Positions 7,911-16,618 are shown, numbered from the stretch's first letter. The stretch: DNA of 64,000 bases from Alphaproteobacteria bacterium (GCA_030425395.1 JAUIAS010000002.1:184280-248279), one strand, 5' to 3'. The notes: generated from the sequence alone by a model not told the origin. A program made the numbers and translations.

Positions 7911-9631
7911 GCGGTTTCCTTTCCATCGGATTGGATCTTCATCAGTTCAAGACATTCGGCCTGCAGGCCGCGTTGATCAAGCTTGTCAGTGGCACCACGC
8001 GGCAGGGGACCGTCGCGGAACCAGATATGTTCGGGAATTTTGAAGCCCGCGATATGATCGGCCAGAAACGCCTGAAGGTCGGTCTGCGTCAGGGTCGATC
8101 CCGCGCGCAGCTGCACGCCCGCGCCCACGATTTCGCCCAGCCGGTCATCGGGGATGGGAAAGGCGCAGGCCTCGATCACATCCGGGTGGCGGTGCAGCGC
8201 GCCTGCCACATCAAGACAGGCGATATTCTCGCCGCCGCGAATGATGATGTTCTTCTTGCGGTCAAGGATCGTTACAAACCCGTCTTCGTCGATCATGCCC
8301 AGATCACCGGTGCGCAGCCAGCCATCCTGCAAGACCTCGGCGGTGGCTTCGGGCTTGTTGAGATAGCACCGCATGTTGCAAGGGCTTTTCACAGTGATTT
8401 CGCCCAATACCCCGACGCCGACATCGTTGCCGTCGTCGTCAAGGAACCTCAGGTCCTGCACCGGCGGATACAACCGCCCCGCAGCGTTGGGGCGCGCGAT
8501 ATAGTCGTCGCCGATCATGCCGATACCGTTGGCGTTGGTTTCGGTCATGCCCCAGCCTGTGGCCGGTTTGGCGTTGGGAAAACGCTGGGCCAGACGCGCC
8601 ACTTGCGCTGCGGGTCGTTTGGCCCCGCCGGATCCCATGTAATCCAGCGTCGGCAGGTCAATGCCCAGCCGCTCAGAAGCTTCCATGAGGTCGGCGGATT
8701 GCGTTGGCACACCTAAAAACCGGGTGATTTTTTCCTTCGAAATAACGCGCACGGCCTCTTCTGCGTCCCACTTGTAAAGCATGGCCAGCTTGGCCCCGGC
8801 GGGCAGGCTCAGCAGGAACATCGGGTGCGTCGCCGTCACATGGAACAGCGGTGTCACCACAAGGACCGACGGGCGCGGGGCCTCTGGCGCGTCAGGGGCA
8901 GGCGGGTCCATCAGCGGTGCCATGACCGCTTGCATCAGCCATGTGAACACCGCGTTCACCGCGCCGCGATGCGTCTGGACCACGCCTTTGGGATGGCCGG
9001 TGGTGCCCGAGGAATACATGATGGCAAAATCGGCGTCCGTGTCGATGTCGGTATTCAGCCAGCCATCGTCTGACACGCCGTCGCGCAGGCCTGAAAAGGT
9101 CAGCTCGGTCTTGGGTTCTGCGTCGCGCACCCCGATCAGGCGCAGGCCGAGGCTGTCCCGAATCGGAGCCAGCCGGTCATGGCGGGGACCGTCCACGAAC
9201 ACGGTCTTTGCGGCACTGTCACCAAGCGCATAGTCCAGTTCTTCGGTGGTCCACCACGCGTTCAGAAACACAACCACGCCGCCAACCGACGAAATGGCCA
9301 TGATCAGCATCAGAAGTTCGGGGAAATTGCGCATGGCGATGGCCACGGGCTGACCGGGTGTGATGCCCAGATCGTCGCGCAACGCACGCGCCACGCGGTT
9401 TACCTCGGAACAGAATTCATCATAGGTCCAGCGTTCGTCCTGAAACACCAGATATTCCGCCGCCCCGTTCCCCTGCGCTTCGCGGCTGGCCTGAAGAAGG
9501 GCGGGCACGTTGGGCGGGATGTTCTTGAACACGCGAAAGGATGTTCCGCGAATCTCGGCCTGTGTGACTTCAAAGGCCGGGTTCGTGGTGGTGACATGGG
9601 CAACCGCCTCCTTCAGGGTCATGCCCGTCAT
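7907..9631 (-). CDS. Class I adenylate-forming acyl-CoA ligase
   Basis: ANL-superfamily ligase that activates a carboxylic acid to its CoA thioester through an acyl-adenylate. The P-loop MYSSGTTGHPKG, the GWGMTETNA motif, TGDLGMIDEDGF and the IIRGGENI hinge are all present. The C-terminal lysine region is GPLPRGATDKLD. The frame is open up to 9811. The ATG at 9631 (MTGMTLKEAV, 574 residues, close to family length) is preferred; ATG 9622 and ATG 9748 remain possible, the latter with a GAGGAG too far upstream. It is the first gene of the six-gene acyl-CoA operon and probably sets its substrate. A medium-chain or carnitine/betaine-type acid are both possible. Confidence 0.85.
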   Translation of the reverse strand: MTGMTLKEAVAHVTTTNPAFEVTQAEIRGTSFRVFKNIPPNVPALLQASREAQGNGAAEYLVFQDERWTYDEFCSEVNRVARALRDDLGITPGQPVAIAMRNFPELLMLIMAISSVGGVVVFLNAWWTTEELDYALGDSAAKTVFVDGPRHDRLAPIRDSLGLRLIGVRDAEPKTELTFSGLRDGVSDDGWLNTDIDTDADFAIMYSSGTTGHPKGVVQTHRGAVNAVFTWLMQAVMAPLMDPPAPDAPEAPRPSVLVVTPLFHVTATHPMFLLSLPAGAKLAMLYKWDAEEAVRVISKEKITRFLGVPTQSADLMEASERLGIDLPTLDYMGSGGAKRPAAQVARLAQRFPNAKPATGWGMTETNANGIGMIGDDYIARPNAAGRLYPPVQDLRFLDDDGNDVGVGVLGEITVKSPCNMRCYLNKPEATAEVLQDGWLRTGDLGMIDEDGFVTILDRKKNIIIRGGENIACLDVAGALHRHPDVIEACAFPIPDDRLGEIVGAGVQLRAGSTLTQTDLQAFLADHIAGFKIPEHIWFRDGPLPRGATDKLDQRGLQAECLELMKIQSDGKETA

Positions 9632-9966
9632 TGCACGCGCCCCCGAAATCGCGCGGTGTCCCATGTGGCGCGGCTGCGCGGCCTGAACGATGTCTGCATT
9701 TTCCTCCCCCGCTTCTCCTCCTGCCGTGGTGCGTTTGGCTGTTTCCATCCTTGCGCGCGGCACTCCTCGCGGCGAGACTAGGACGGAATTTCCAGACAGA
9801 CAATACCGCATGTCGGAACTGCGTTTCGCAAACGTGGTTTTCGTCGGCGAAGGGGGAACCGTCTTGCGGAACGCGCCGGTCCCCGGTCGTGACCGTCATC
9901 CGCCCCCTTTCCGAGACGCGGGCATGGCGCTAGAAGGTGACCCAACGCGATCAAAAGGGGACGGGC

Positions 9967-10803
9967 ATGACACTTGCGGAAATGGATAGCGGGCTGCTCG
10001 TGCAGTTGGCCCTGATGTTGATGGGGATCGGAGCGGTTGCGGGCATTCTGGCGGGGCTTCTGGGCGTTGGTGGCGGAATCGTTCTGGTGTTCGCCTACTT
10101 CTACAGCTTCCAGAGCCTTGGCTTTGCCGGGCCGCAACTGATGCAGATCTGTCTTGCGACCTCTCTGGCGACCATCGTGGTCACATCGGTCCGGTCGGTC
10201 ATGGGGCACAACCGCAAGGGCGCTGTCGATTGGACGGTGTTGCGCAGTTGGGCACCGGGCATCGCGGTGGGGGCGGTGATCGGGGTTCTGGTGGCAGCGT
10301 CGCTGCGGTCGGTCACGCTTCAACTGATTTTCGGGGCGCTTGGCGTGATCGTCGGGCTTTACATGGCGTTCGGGCGTGCGGATTGGCGGCTTGGCTCGGT
10401 GATGCCGACGGGCCTGACGCGCGCGACCCTGTCGCCGTCGGTCGGGTTTCTGTCGGTCCTGATGGGGATCGGCGGGGGCAGCTTTGGGGTGCCACTGATG
10501 ACGTTGTTCGGGTTCCCGATCCACCGCGCTGTGGCGACGGCGTCCGGCTTTGGCGTGTTGATCGCGGTGCCTTCGGTGATTTCCTTCCTCTTTGTTGAGA
10601 TCGACCCGGCCTTCCGCCCGCCGATGACCATCGGCGCGGTGAATATCCCGGCCTTCGTCATCGTTATCGCGATGACGATGGTAACCACGCCTTTGGGGGT
10701 AAAAATGGCTCACAGCCTTGACCCCAAGCCGCTCAAGCGGGTGTTTGCGGTGTTCATTTCGATTGTGGCGCTGAACATGCTGCGCAAGGCACTGATGGGA
10801 TGA
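9967..10803 (+). CDS. TSUP (TauE/SafE) family membrane transporter
   Basis: Integral membrane protein of 278 residues belonging to the sulfite/organosulfonate exporter superfamily. It has about eight hydrophobic segments in two halves, each with the typical glycine-rich loop: GLLGVGGGIVLV near residue 35 and MGIGGGSFGVPLM near 170. The ATG at 9967 follows AAAAGGGGA; an upstream in-frame start at 9937 has no ribosome site. Related proteins export sulfite or sulfoacetate or import small organic anions. The substrate here is unknown. The stop overlaps the start of the following PhyH-like gene by four bases, so the two are translationally coupled. Confidence 0.88.
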   Translation: MTLAEMDSGLLVQLALMLMGIGAVAGILAGLLGVGGGIVLVFAYFYSFQSLGFAGPQLMQICLATSLATIVVTSVRSVMGHNRKGAVDWTVLRSWAPGIAVGAVIGVLVAASLRSVTLQLIFGALGVIVGLYMAFGRADWRLGSVMPTGLTRATLSPSVGFLSVLMGIGGGSFGVPLMTLFGFPIHRAVATASGFGVLIAVPSVISFLFVEIDPAFRPPMTIGAVNIPAFVIVIAMTMVTTPLGVKMAHSLDPKPLKRVFAVFISIVALNMLRKALMG

Positions 10804-11549
10804 CGCTGGCAGGGCAGGGCTTTGCCTGCTTTGCCGCAACAGATCGCAGCCGCGCCTGGGCAACGGCGGCCTTGGCGCGGGCGCGGGGGATCATTGCGGA
10901 CCCGGAGGCGCGGGCGGCCAACCTGCGCCACGGCGAGACATGGTTTGTTGGCGTTGATGCCCTGCCCAATGATGTTGATGGCAGTATCGACTCCGTGCCG
11001 CTTTGCGGGCCGTGGCAGGATCATCTGCCGCAGATCGGGCCGCTTCACCGCGCGCAATTGTCGGTGATCTATCCGGGCTATCCGAAACAGGACGCGGGTG
11101 AAAGCGATGGCAACCACCGCTATCGTCTGCGACGTGGGGCGGCGCATGTGGACGGGTTGCATCCGGTGGGGCCGGACCGGCGGCGGCGCGCGCTGGAACG
11201 GCACGCCTATATTCTGGGTATATCGCTGGATGGATCACGCGCCGCGCCAACCTTGTGCTGGCCGGGCAGCCACCGTGTTCTGGGGGCGGCGCTGCGCGAT
11301 GCCATCGCTGAGGACGATCCCGCGCAGGTGGACGTGACCGCGGTGTATCACAAGGCCCGCGCGCAGGTGTTCGACCAGATAGAGCCGGTGGCTTTGTCCG
11401 GGCCTGCCGGGTCATCTTTTCTGCTGCACCGCTTTACCCTGCACGGCACTGCACCGTGGCGTGACGAGAGGGATGCGGCGCGCGTGACCGCGTTCTTTCG
11501 GCCGGACTGGATCGGGGCACATCGCGATTGGCTGGCCGTGCCGGAGTGA
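10800..11549 (+). CDS. PhyH-like Fe(II)/2-oxoglutarate dioxygenase, probable
   Basis: Protein of 249 residues resembling small phytanoyl-CoA-dioxygenase-like enzymes. A candidate iron site is the HVD triplet at 116-118 in RRGAAHVDGLHP, with a distal histidine at 210 or 215 in LLHRFTLHGTAPW. A later arginine (Arg229) could bind 2-oxoglutarate. The motif LCWPGSHRVLG (152-162) matches the PGSH loop common in PhyH proteins. It starts within the stop codon of the TSUP transporter gene (ATGA), which suggests the two act on the same compound. The end abuts the stop codon of the converging AEC gene with no gap. The enzyme class is inferred; the substrate is not known. Confidence 0.65.
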   Translation: MTLAGQGFACFAATDRSRAWATAALARARGIIADPEARAANLRHGETWFVGVDALPNDVDGSIDSVPLCGPWQDHLPQIGPLHRAQLSVIYPGYPKQDAGESDGNHRYRLRRGAAHVDGLHPVGPDRRRRALERHAYILGISLDGSRAAPTLCWPGSHRVLGAALRDAIAEDDPAQVDVTAVYHKARAQVFDQIEPVALSGPAGSSFLLHRFTLHGTAPWRDERDAARVTAFFRPDWIGAHRDWLAVPE

Positions 11550-12464
11550 TCAGCCCATCGAAAGCAGGGCGAGCACCAGTGGTATTGTCATCACCGCCAT
11601 AAGGGTCTGGGCTGTGACCAGTCCGGCCATGAATGGTCCGTCGCCGCCCAGTTGCCGTGTCAGCACATAGGCGGTGGGGGCCGTTGGCACGGCTGAGAAG
11701 ACCACAACCACGAGCGTCGCAACCGGGTCGAGATCAAAGCCCTTGCAGACGGCGGCCGCCAACAGCGGCAACATAACCAGCCGCGCCGCCCCAGCCAGCC
11801 CAAGCGCGACTGCATCGCGGCGCAGCGCGTGCGGCTGCAACGCGGCCCCCACGCACAACAGCCCGAGCGGCAAACTACCCTGACCCAGAAGCGATACGAA
11901 CTGTTCTGTGCCCCAAGGCAGGCCGATCCCGGTTGCGGCCAGCGCAAAACCGCCCAGACAGGCAAGGATCAGCGGATTGCGCAGGATTGTCCGGGCCAGC
12001 ATGGCGGGCGTTGCCGCGGTCCCGCCGTCACCCGCCGACAGCGCGAGGATCGACAAGACGTTGACCAAGGGCACCGCGACCGCAAGATAGACGGCGGCCT
12101 GTTCAATCCCTTGCGTGCCGGCCAGCCCGGCCAGAACCGACAACGCCAGATAGGTGTTAAAGCGCACGGCCCCCTGCATCATCGGCCCGAACCGCCCGGC
12201 AGGCACCGGGCGCACGCGTTGCAGACCCCACAGGATCAGCGCCGCGATCAGGATGGTGGTGACACCTGCCCCTCCCAGCCGGATCAGTGCCGGATCCTGC
12301 ACCGGCGCGCTGGCCAGACTGGACATGAGGAGCGCGGGGAACAGCACAAAGTAGTTGATCTTTTCCGCCGCTGGCCAGAACGACGCCGACGGCCAGTCAC
12401 GCCGTGCCATCACATGGCCCGCGCAGATCACGGCGAACAGGGGCCAGATGGCAAGGATCAGCAT
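11550..12464 (-). CDS. AEC family permease (auxin efflux carrier-like)
   Basis: Membrane protein of 304 residues with about ten hydrophobic segments, beginning with a signal-anchor-like helix (MLILAIWPLFAVICAGHVMA). The repeated half-transporter layout, the conserved FPALLMSSLA in the first half and the AVPTAPTAYVLTRQLGGD segment near the C-terminus are typical of the AEC family, which in bacteria exports or imports malonate, malate and similar anions. It is the last gene of the ccmI-ruvX-DUF1289 block, 24 bases after the DUF1289 gene, and could be read through from it. No clear ribosome site precedes the ATG. Confidence 0.87.
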   Translation of the reverse strand: MLILAIWPLFAVICAGHVMARRDWPSASFWPAAEKINYFVLFPALLMSSLASAPVQDPALIRLGGAGVTTILIAALILWGLQRVRPVPAGRFGPMMQGAVRFNTYLALSVLAGLAGTQGIEQAAVYLAVAVPLVNVLSILALSAGDGGTAATPAMLARTILRNPLILACLGGFALAATGIGLPWGTEQFVSLLGQGSLPLGLLCVGAALQPHALRRDAVALGLAGAARLVMLPLLAAAVCKGFDLDPVATLVVVVFSAVPTAPTAYVLTRQLGGDGPFMAGLVTAQTLMAVMTIPLVLALLSMG

Positions 12465-12488
12465 GTTGGCAGGGTCCGCAGTTGCGCG

Positions 12489-12722
12489 TCAGTCTTTCCT
12501 GAGCCGCGCGGCACGTCCGCCACGGCGTTTTTTCAGGCGACCGGCGCGGTCGGGCAGGGCCTCCATGATCGCGCGGCGCTCTTCGTTGGGGAGCTTGGAC
12601 CAACCCGCGATTTCGTCAATGGTGCGAAAGCAGCCGGTGCAGATGCGTTCTTCGGGATGCACCACGCAGACCCGCACGCAGGGGCTTTCGATCTCGTTTC
12701 GGCTCCAGATATCGTCTTTCAT
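12489..12722 (-). CDS. DUF1289 domain-containing protein
   Basis: Small cytoplasmic protein of 77 residues with the DUF1289 signature. Four cysteines, at 15, 19, 28 and 31 (SPCVRVC and ICTGC), probably bind zinc or another metal, followed by RTIDEIAGWSKLPNEER. The C-terminus is strongly basic (LKKRRGGRAARLRKD), which could contact nucleic acid. Its ATG overlaps the stop of ruvX (ATGA), so its translation is coupled to ruvX. The molecular role of DUF1289 proteins is not established. Confidence 0.88.
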   Translation of the reverse strand: MKDDIWSRNEIESPCVRVCVVHPEERICTGCFRTIDEIAGWSKLPNEERRAIMEALPDRAGRLKKRRGGRAARLRKD

Positions 12723-13204
12723 GCGCTTGGTGCCTTTCGGGTCATGTGGCGCAACCGATCCAGCGCCCCTTGCAGGATATAGGATGCGGCAACGTGGTCG
12801 ATCACCTCGGCGCGACGCTTTCGGGTCGTATCCGCCTCAAGAAGCGCCCGTTCCGCCGCAACCGTGCTCAGCCGTTCGTCCCAGAAGGTGATCGGCACCT
12901 CTGTCAGGCGGTCGAGGTTGCGGGCAAAAGCGCGGGTGGACTGGCACCGGGGGCCTTCTGATCCATCCATATTGCGCGGCAAGCCCAGCACGACCCCGGC
13001 GATATCGCGATGCGCGATAATCGCCAAGAGCGCCTCAGCGTCCACGGTGAATTTCTTGCGGCGCACGGTTTCAAGCGGGGTCGCCACGCCGCGCAGCCCA
13101 TCGGAGACGGCAACGCCAATGGTTTTGTCTCCAAGATCCAGCCCCATCAGCGCCCCTGCGGGTCTGAGCGCGGGGGCGAAATCCTCCATCGCCTCGGCGA
13201 TCAT
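12719..13204 (-). CDS. ruvX: RuvX/YqgF Holliday junction resolvase-like nuclease
   Basis: RNase H-fold protein of 161 residues, linked in other bacteria to pre-16S rRNA 5' end processing and proposed as a Holliday junction resolvase. The acidic active-site regions are MGLDLGDKTIGVAVSD near 20-35, VVLGLPRNMDGSEG near 90-103 and FWDERLSTVAAERAL near 127-141. The usual C-terminal helix (DHVAASYILQGAL) is present. Both ends overlap neighbours by ATGA: upstream with ccmI and downstream with the DUF1289 gene. Confidence 0.93.
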   Translation of the reverse strand: MIAEAMEDFAPALRPAGALMGLDLGDKTIGVAVSDGLRGVATPLETVRRKKFTVDAEALLAIIAHRDIAGVVLGLPRNMDGSEGPRCQSTRAFARNLDRLTEVPITFWDERLSTVAAERALLEADTTRKRRAEVIDHVAASYILQGALDRLRHMTRKAPSA

Positions 13205-14559
13205 GGGATCAGTCCTGCGCGCCGGGCACCGCCCTTGACCACGTCTATTGCGCCGTCGTTACCTTCGAAGGTGGCCAGTGCCTCGTTATATATGGCGATG
13301 GCCTGTGCCTCGTCGCCCAGAACACCCAGCGCACCGATCAGGCGGGCCCATTCCGCGGGCGTTCCGCCCTCCGTGGCCAGACGGTCCGACAGGCCTGAAA
13401 CCATGCCACGGATCATCTCCATGCGTTCGTCCTGCGTCATGTCTCCGGCAGCTTCGACATCGGCTGCGCTGGGGCCGCGCAGCGGCTTGGCATCGGGGAG
13501 GGTATAATTCACATCGCCTGCAGCGCGGGCGGTGTCTTCGATCAATTCGCGGAGCGGACCAACCCACGGCGCGTCCGGCGGGCTGCTTTCCAGCAGATCG
13601 CGCCAGATGCGGAATGCCTGATCCGGGCGCCCGATCTGGGTTTTCATCAGCCCATAGTAATAACGCGCAGTGCCGTTTTCGGCATCACGGTTCAGCGCGG
13701 CATAGATCGCGTTCTCCGCCTCGGGCGAAACGTATCCACCCGCCGCGATGATCATCATATCCGCCAAATCGGCATAATCCGAAGCGGTTGCGTTGTCGCC
13801 CCTGATCGAGATGACCTTTTGCTGAGCCTCGTAAGAGGCGGTGAAATTCCCGACACGGGCTTCGTATTGGGCAAGCAGGATGTGCCCCTGCAAATCGTTC
13901 GGGCGCTGCGACACGGTTTCGCGCAGCTTTTCCATCAGCGACAGCGTCTCGGGGGCAGGGGTGGACAGCGGCGGCCGTGGCGGCATCTGCGCCTCGGCGG
14001 TGGCCTGTGCCGGGCGTGACTGACGGCGTTCTTCGGCCATGCGCTTGCGCGCGGCGAGGCTTAGATCGCCGTATCCGGGCGACCCCAGCCCGGCAAAGAC
14101 GGGATAAATCTTTCTCGGGGTTCCGTCGTCCGCGTCAGACAGGGAAATCGCGGTGCGTTCGCGCAGGTCGATGATCGCTTCGCGGTCCCATCCGGCCATT
14201 TGCAGAATGCCCGCCACCCCAAGATACAGAACGAAGCTCCCTGCAAAGCAGACAACGACAAAACTGATGGCAAGGCCATAGCCGGCAGGCCCGGTGCGGG
14301 TCTCTGCATCGGTTTCAGAGGTCAGGGCGGCATCCGCGGCCAGAATCCGCCGCGAGACTTCGGACCGCAGGCGTTCGGCCTCTGCCTCGGCGATGATGCC
14401 TCGGGCCGCGTCGCGATCCACATCGCGCAGCTGATCGCGATACACCCGCAAATCATAGGCCGCCGCCGGTTCTTCGCCGTCACGACGCCGCAGCGTCGCC
14501 AGCACAAGCAGCAGCGCAACCATCAAAGTGAGCGCCGATGTGAGTATCCAGAACGACAT
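13201..14559 (-). CDS. ccmI: Cytochrome c maturation protein CcmI
   Basis: Apocytochrome c chaperone that presents c-type apoproteins to the heme ligation complex. The 452-residue protein starts with a membrane segment (SFWILTSALTLMVALLLV, about 2-19). A cytoplasmic loop with the family signature YRDQLRDVDRDAARG follows, then a second membrane segment (about 85-110). The large periplasmic region has TPR-like helices, including NDLQGHILLAQYEARVGN and NGTARYYYGLMKTQIGR. The frame is open far upstream; the ATG at 14559 is chosen because GGGAGGG lies five bases before it. This gene is separate from ccmABCDG at 45.7-48.4 kb. The soxB gene diverges from it. Confidence 0.92.
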   Translation of the reverse strand: MSFWILTSALTLMVALLLVLATLRRRDGEEPAAAYDLRVYRDQLRDVDRDAARGIIAEAEAERLRSEVSRRILAADAALTSETDAETRTGPAGYGLAISFVVVCFAGSFVLYLGVAGILQMAGWDREAIIDLRERTAISLSDADDGTPRKIYPVFAGLGSPGYGDLSLAARKRMAEERRQSRPAQATAEAQMPPRPPLSTPAPETLSLMEKLRETVSQRPNDLQGHILLAQYEARVGNFTASYEAQQKVISIRGDNATASDYADLADMMIIAAGGYVSPEAENAIYAALNRDAENGTARYYYGLMKTQIGRPDQAFRIWRDLLESSPPDAPWVGPLRELIEDTARAAGDVNYTLPDAKPLRGPSAADVEAAGDMTQDERMEMIRGMVSGLSDRLATEGGTPAEWARLIGALGVLGDEAQAIAIYNEALATFEGNDGAIDVVKGGARRAGLIP

Positions 14560-14730
14560 GATCCCTCCCATTTGCCCTTCATCTATAGCGGGCGGGCAGC
14601 CAAAAAAAGGGGAAACGGCGCGGCATGGCGTCCATGTCGCAACTGTGCGGAAATACGACGGTTCGCGACGTGGGTGAAATCGGGCTTCGGGCGATATCGG
14701 GGAGGCTCCCAACCGGATTGGATTCGCGAC
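14560..14730. promoter_or_regulatory. Divergent intergenic region ccmI/soxB
   Basis: These 171 bases separate the diverging ccmI and soxB genes and must hold promoters for both. An A-rich stretch with the run AAAAAAAGGGGAAA lies near 14602, and the similar pieces GTCGCAACTGTGCGG and TTCGCGACGTGGG lie around 14636-14674. No clear -35/-10 pair or known operator was recognised. Confidence 0.4.
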
Positions 14731-15975
14731 ATGAAACGCTATTCTGCCTTTGCTATCGCCCGCGAAGCGGCCCGCTATCACAGCGGCTGGGAACGCGCGT
14801 GGCGCTCTCCCGAACCGAAACGTAAATATGATGTGATCATCGTGGGTGCCGGCGGGCATGGGCTGGCCACGGCCTATTACCTTGGCAAGAATTTCGGCAT
14901 TACCAACGTGGCGGTGATCGAAAAGGGCTGGCTTGGCGGCGGCAACACCGGCCGAAACACCACGATCATCCGGTCGAACTATCTTCAGGACCCCTCCGCC
15001 GCGATCTATGAAAAGTCGCGCAGTCTCTACGAGACGATGAGCCAGGACCTGAACTACAACGTGATGTTCAGCCCGCGCGGCGTGATCATGCTGGCCCAGA
15101 CCCACCACGAGGTCCGTGGCTATCAACGCACCGCCCATGCCAACGCGCTGCAGGGTGTGACGACGGAATTCATCACGCCGCAGAAGGTCAAGGAATTGGT
15201 GCCGATCATCAACCTTGCCGGGCCGCGCTATCCGGTTCTGGGCGGGCTGTGGCAGGCGCGGGGCGGCACCGCGCGGCATGATGCGGTGGCCTGGGGCTAT
15301 GCGCGGGCCTGCTCCGACATGGGCATGGATATCATCCAGAAATGCGAAGTCACCGGTGTGCGCCGAGATGGCGGGCGCGTTGCGGGCGTGGACACCACCA
15401 AAGGCCCGATAGACTGCGACAAGCTGGGGATCGTCGTTGCGGGCCATTCGGGTGTGCTGGCGGATATGGCGGGCTTCCGTCTGCCGATCGAATCCGTGGC
15501 GCTTCAGGCGCTGGTGTCCGAGCCAATCAAACCCTGCATGGACGTGGTGGTGATGGCCAACACGGTGCATGGCTACATGTCGCAATCGGACAAGGGCGAG
15601 ATGGTCATCGGCGGCGGCGCGGATGGCTACAACAACTACACCCAGCGCGGCAGTTTCCACCACATCGAAGAAACCGTCCGCGCCCTGATCGAAACCTTCC
15701 CGATGGTGTCGCGTCTCAAGATGCTGCGCCAATGGGGCGGCATCGTCGACATGACGGGCGACCGGTCACCGATCCTGTCAAAAACGCCGGTGGATGGCGT
15801 GTTCATCAACTGTGGCTGGGGCACGGGCGGTTTCAAGGCCATTCCCGGTTCGGGCTGGGGCATGGCCGAACTGATCGCCAAGGGGCGTTCGCCGCTCACC
15901 GATGCGTTCTCTCTCGACCGGTTCAAGGAAGGTCGCTTCATCGACGAAAGCGTGGCTGCGGGAGTGGCGCACTGA
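14731..15975 (+). CDS. soxB: Sarcosine oxidase subunit beta
   Basis: Flavoprotein subunit of the heterotetrameric sarcosine oxidase, which converts sarcosine, water, O2 and tetrahydrofolate to glycine, H2O2 and 5,10-methylene-tetrahydrofolate. The 414-residue protein has a DAO-type FAD motif, VIIVGAGGHGLATAYYLG, at about 35-52. His183 in GGTARHDAVAWGYARA is the probable site of the covalent FMN known in this family. The C-terminal GWGTGGFKAIPGSG flavin segment is intact. The ATG at 14731 gives the usual N-terminus MKRYSAFAIAREAARYH. It leads the soxBDAG operon. Confidence 0.95.
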   Translation: MKRYSAFAIAREAARYHSGWERAWRSPEPKRKYDVIIVGAGGHGLATAYYLGKNFGITNVAVIEKGWLGGGNTGRNTTIIRSNYLQDPSAAIYEKSRSLYETMSQDLNYNVMFSPRGVIMLAQTHHEVRGYQRTAHANALQGVTTEFITPQKVKELVPIINLAGPRYPVLGGLWQARGGTARHDAVAWGYARACSDMGMDIIQKCEVTGVRRDGGRVAGVDTTKGPIDCDKLGIVVAGHSGVLADMAGFRLPIESVALQALVSEPIKPCMDVVVMANTVHGYMSQSDKGEMVIGGGADGYNNYTQRGSFHHIEETVRALIETFPMVSRLKMLRQWGGIVDMTGDRSPILSKTPVDGVFINCGWGTGGFKAIPGSGWGMAELIAKGRSPLTDAFSLDRFKEGRFIDESVAAGVAH

Positions 15976-16004
15976 TGTCGCGCGCCACTCGCCAGTTTCA
16001 TGTT

Positions 16005-16127
16005 TCAGCGGCCGCGTTGCGGACGCTCTTGGGGGATATCGGGTGGGCATACGGGGCGCAGGCTGTAGGCCATGTGAACCAACCCTGCGACCGCTGCCAC
16101 CGTCATGATAAGATACATCTCTGCCAT
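16005..16127 (-). CDS. Possible 40-residue membrane microprotein antisense within the sox operon
   Basis: A 40-residue reading frame on the strand opposite the sox operon, in the soxB-soxD gap. It begins MAEMYLIMTVAAVAGLVHMAYSL, one plausible transmembrane helix, and ends in a proline- and arginine-rich tail (PPDIPQERPQRGR). The composition is protein-like. The ribosome site is weak (GCAGGTC) and no promoter was recognised, so the case rests on composition and on its filling an otherwise empty gap. It could be a genuine small membrane protein or chance. Confidence 0.35.
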   Translation of the reverse strand: MAEMYLIMTVAAVAGLVHMAYSLRPVCPPDIPQERPQRGR

Positions 16128-16182
16128 GACCTGCAAATGGGGCAGCGCAGGGTGCCATTCAAGCCCACGCGGCCTTCACAGT

Positions 16183-16210
16183 CGCGTTACGGTTTTGCAA
16201 CCGTAACGCG
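16183..16210. promoter_or_regulatory. Perfect 12-bp inverted repeat in the soxB-soxD gap
   Basis: Arms CGCGTTACGGTT and AACCGTAACGCG flank the four-base loop TTGC, 79 bases before soxD. There is no T-run on either side. It may be an mRNA hairpin that sets differential stability of soxB and soxDAG messages, a protein-binding operator, or a terminator for the antisense small frame. Confidence 0.6.
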
Positions 16211-16288
16211 CGTCCTGTCCGGCGTTTCTTTCAATCCACGCGCGCAAACCCAGCCCGGCTGCGACCGCGCGATTTTCGGAGGTGTCCC

Positions 16289-16618
16289 ATGCTGATCCTC
16301 GAGTGCCCTTATTGCGGCGTGACCGGTGAAGAAACCGAGTTTCACGGCGGTGGCGAAGCCCATATCAAGCGGTTCGGTCCGGGTTCCAGTGACGACGATT
16401 TCCACGATTACCTGTTCACCCGCGAAAATCCGTTCGGCGTGCATTTCGAACGCTGGCGGCATGTTTCGGGGTGTGGCAAGTGGTTTCACGCCGCGCGCTG
16501 CACCAAAACGCTCGAGGTGTTCGGGACCTATTCGGCCCAGACAACCGAGCCGCCCTCCGACCTGCGCGCCGCGATCAGCGACAAGCGCCCCGGCTGGACG
16601 TGGAGGGAGTTTTCCTGA
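16289..16618 (+). CDS. soxD: Sarcosine oxidase subunit delta
   Basis: Small zinc-binding subunit of heterotetrameric sarcosine oxidase, 109 residues. The zinc ligands expected in this family are visible as LECPYCG near the N-terminus, with a histidine and further cysteines in HVSGCGKWFHAARC. The middle segment RENPFGVHFERWRH is highly typical. The ATG follows a strong GGAGG. It lies third from the front of the physical operon order soxB - gap - soxD - soxA - soxG, 313 bases after soxB, the largest gap in the operon. Confidence 0.95.
   Translation: MLILECPYCGVTGEETEFHGGGEAHIKRFGPGSSDDDFHDYLFTRENPFGVHFERWRHVSGCGKWFHAARCTKTLEVFGTYSAQTTEPPSDLRAAISDKRPGWTWREFS

Noticed and set aside
13201..15732. 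Very long minus-strand frame (843 codons) covering ccmI and soxB
   Set aside because: Only the part from 14559 downwards is CcmI. The upstream extension is the antisense of soxB and lacks a ribosome site.
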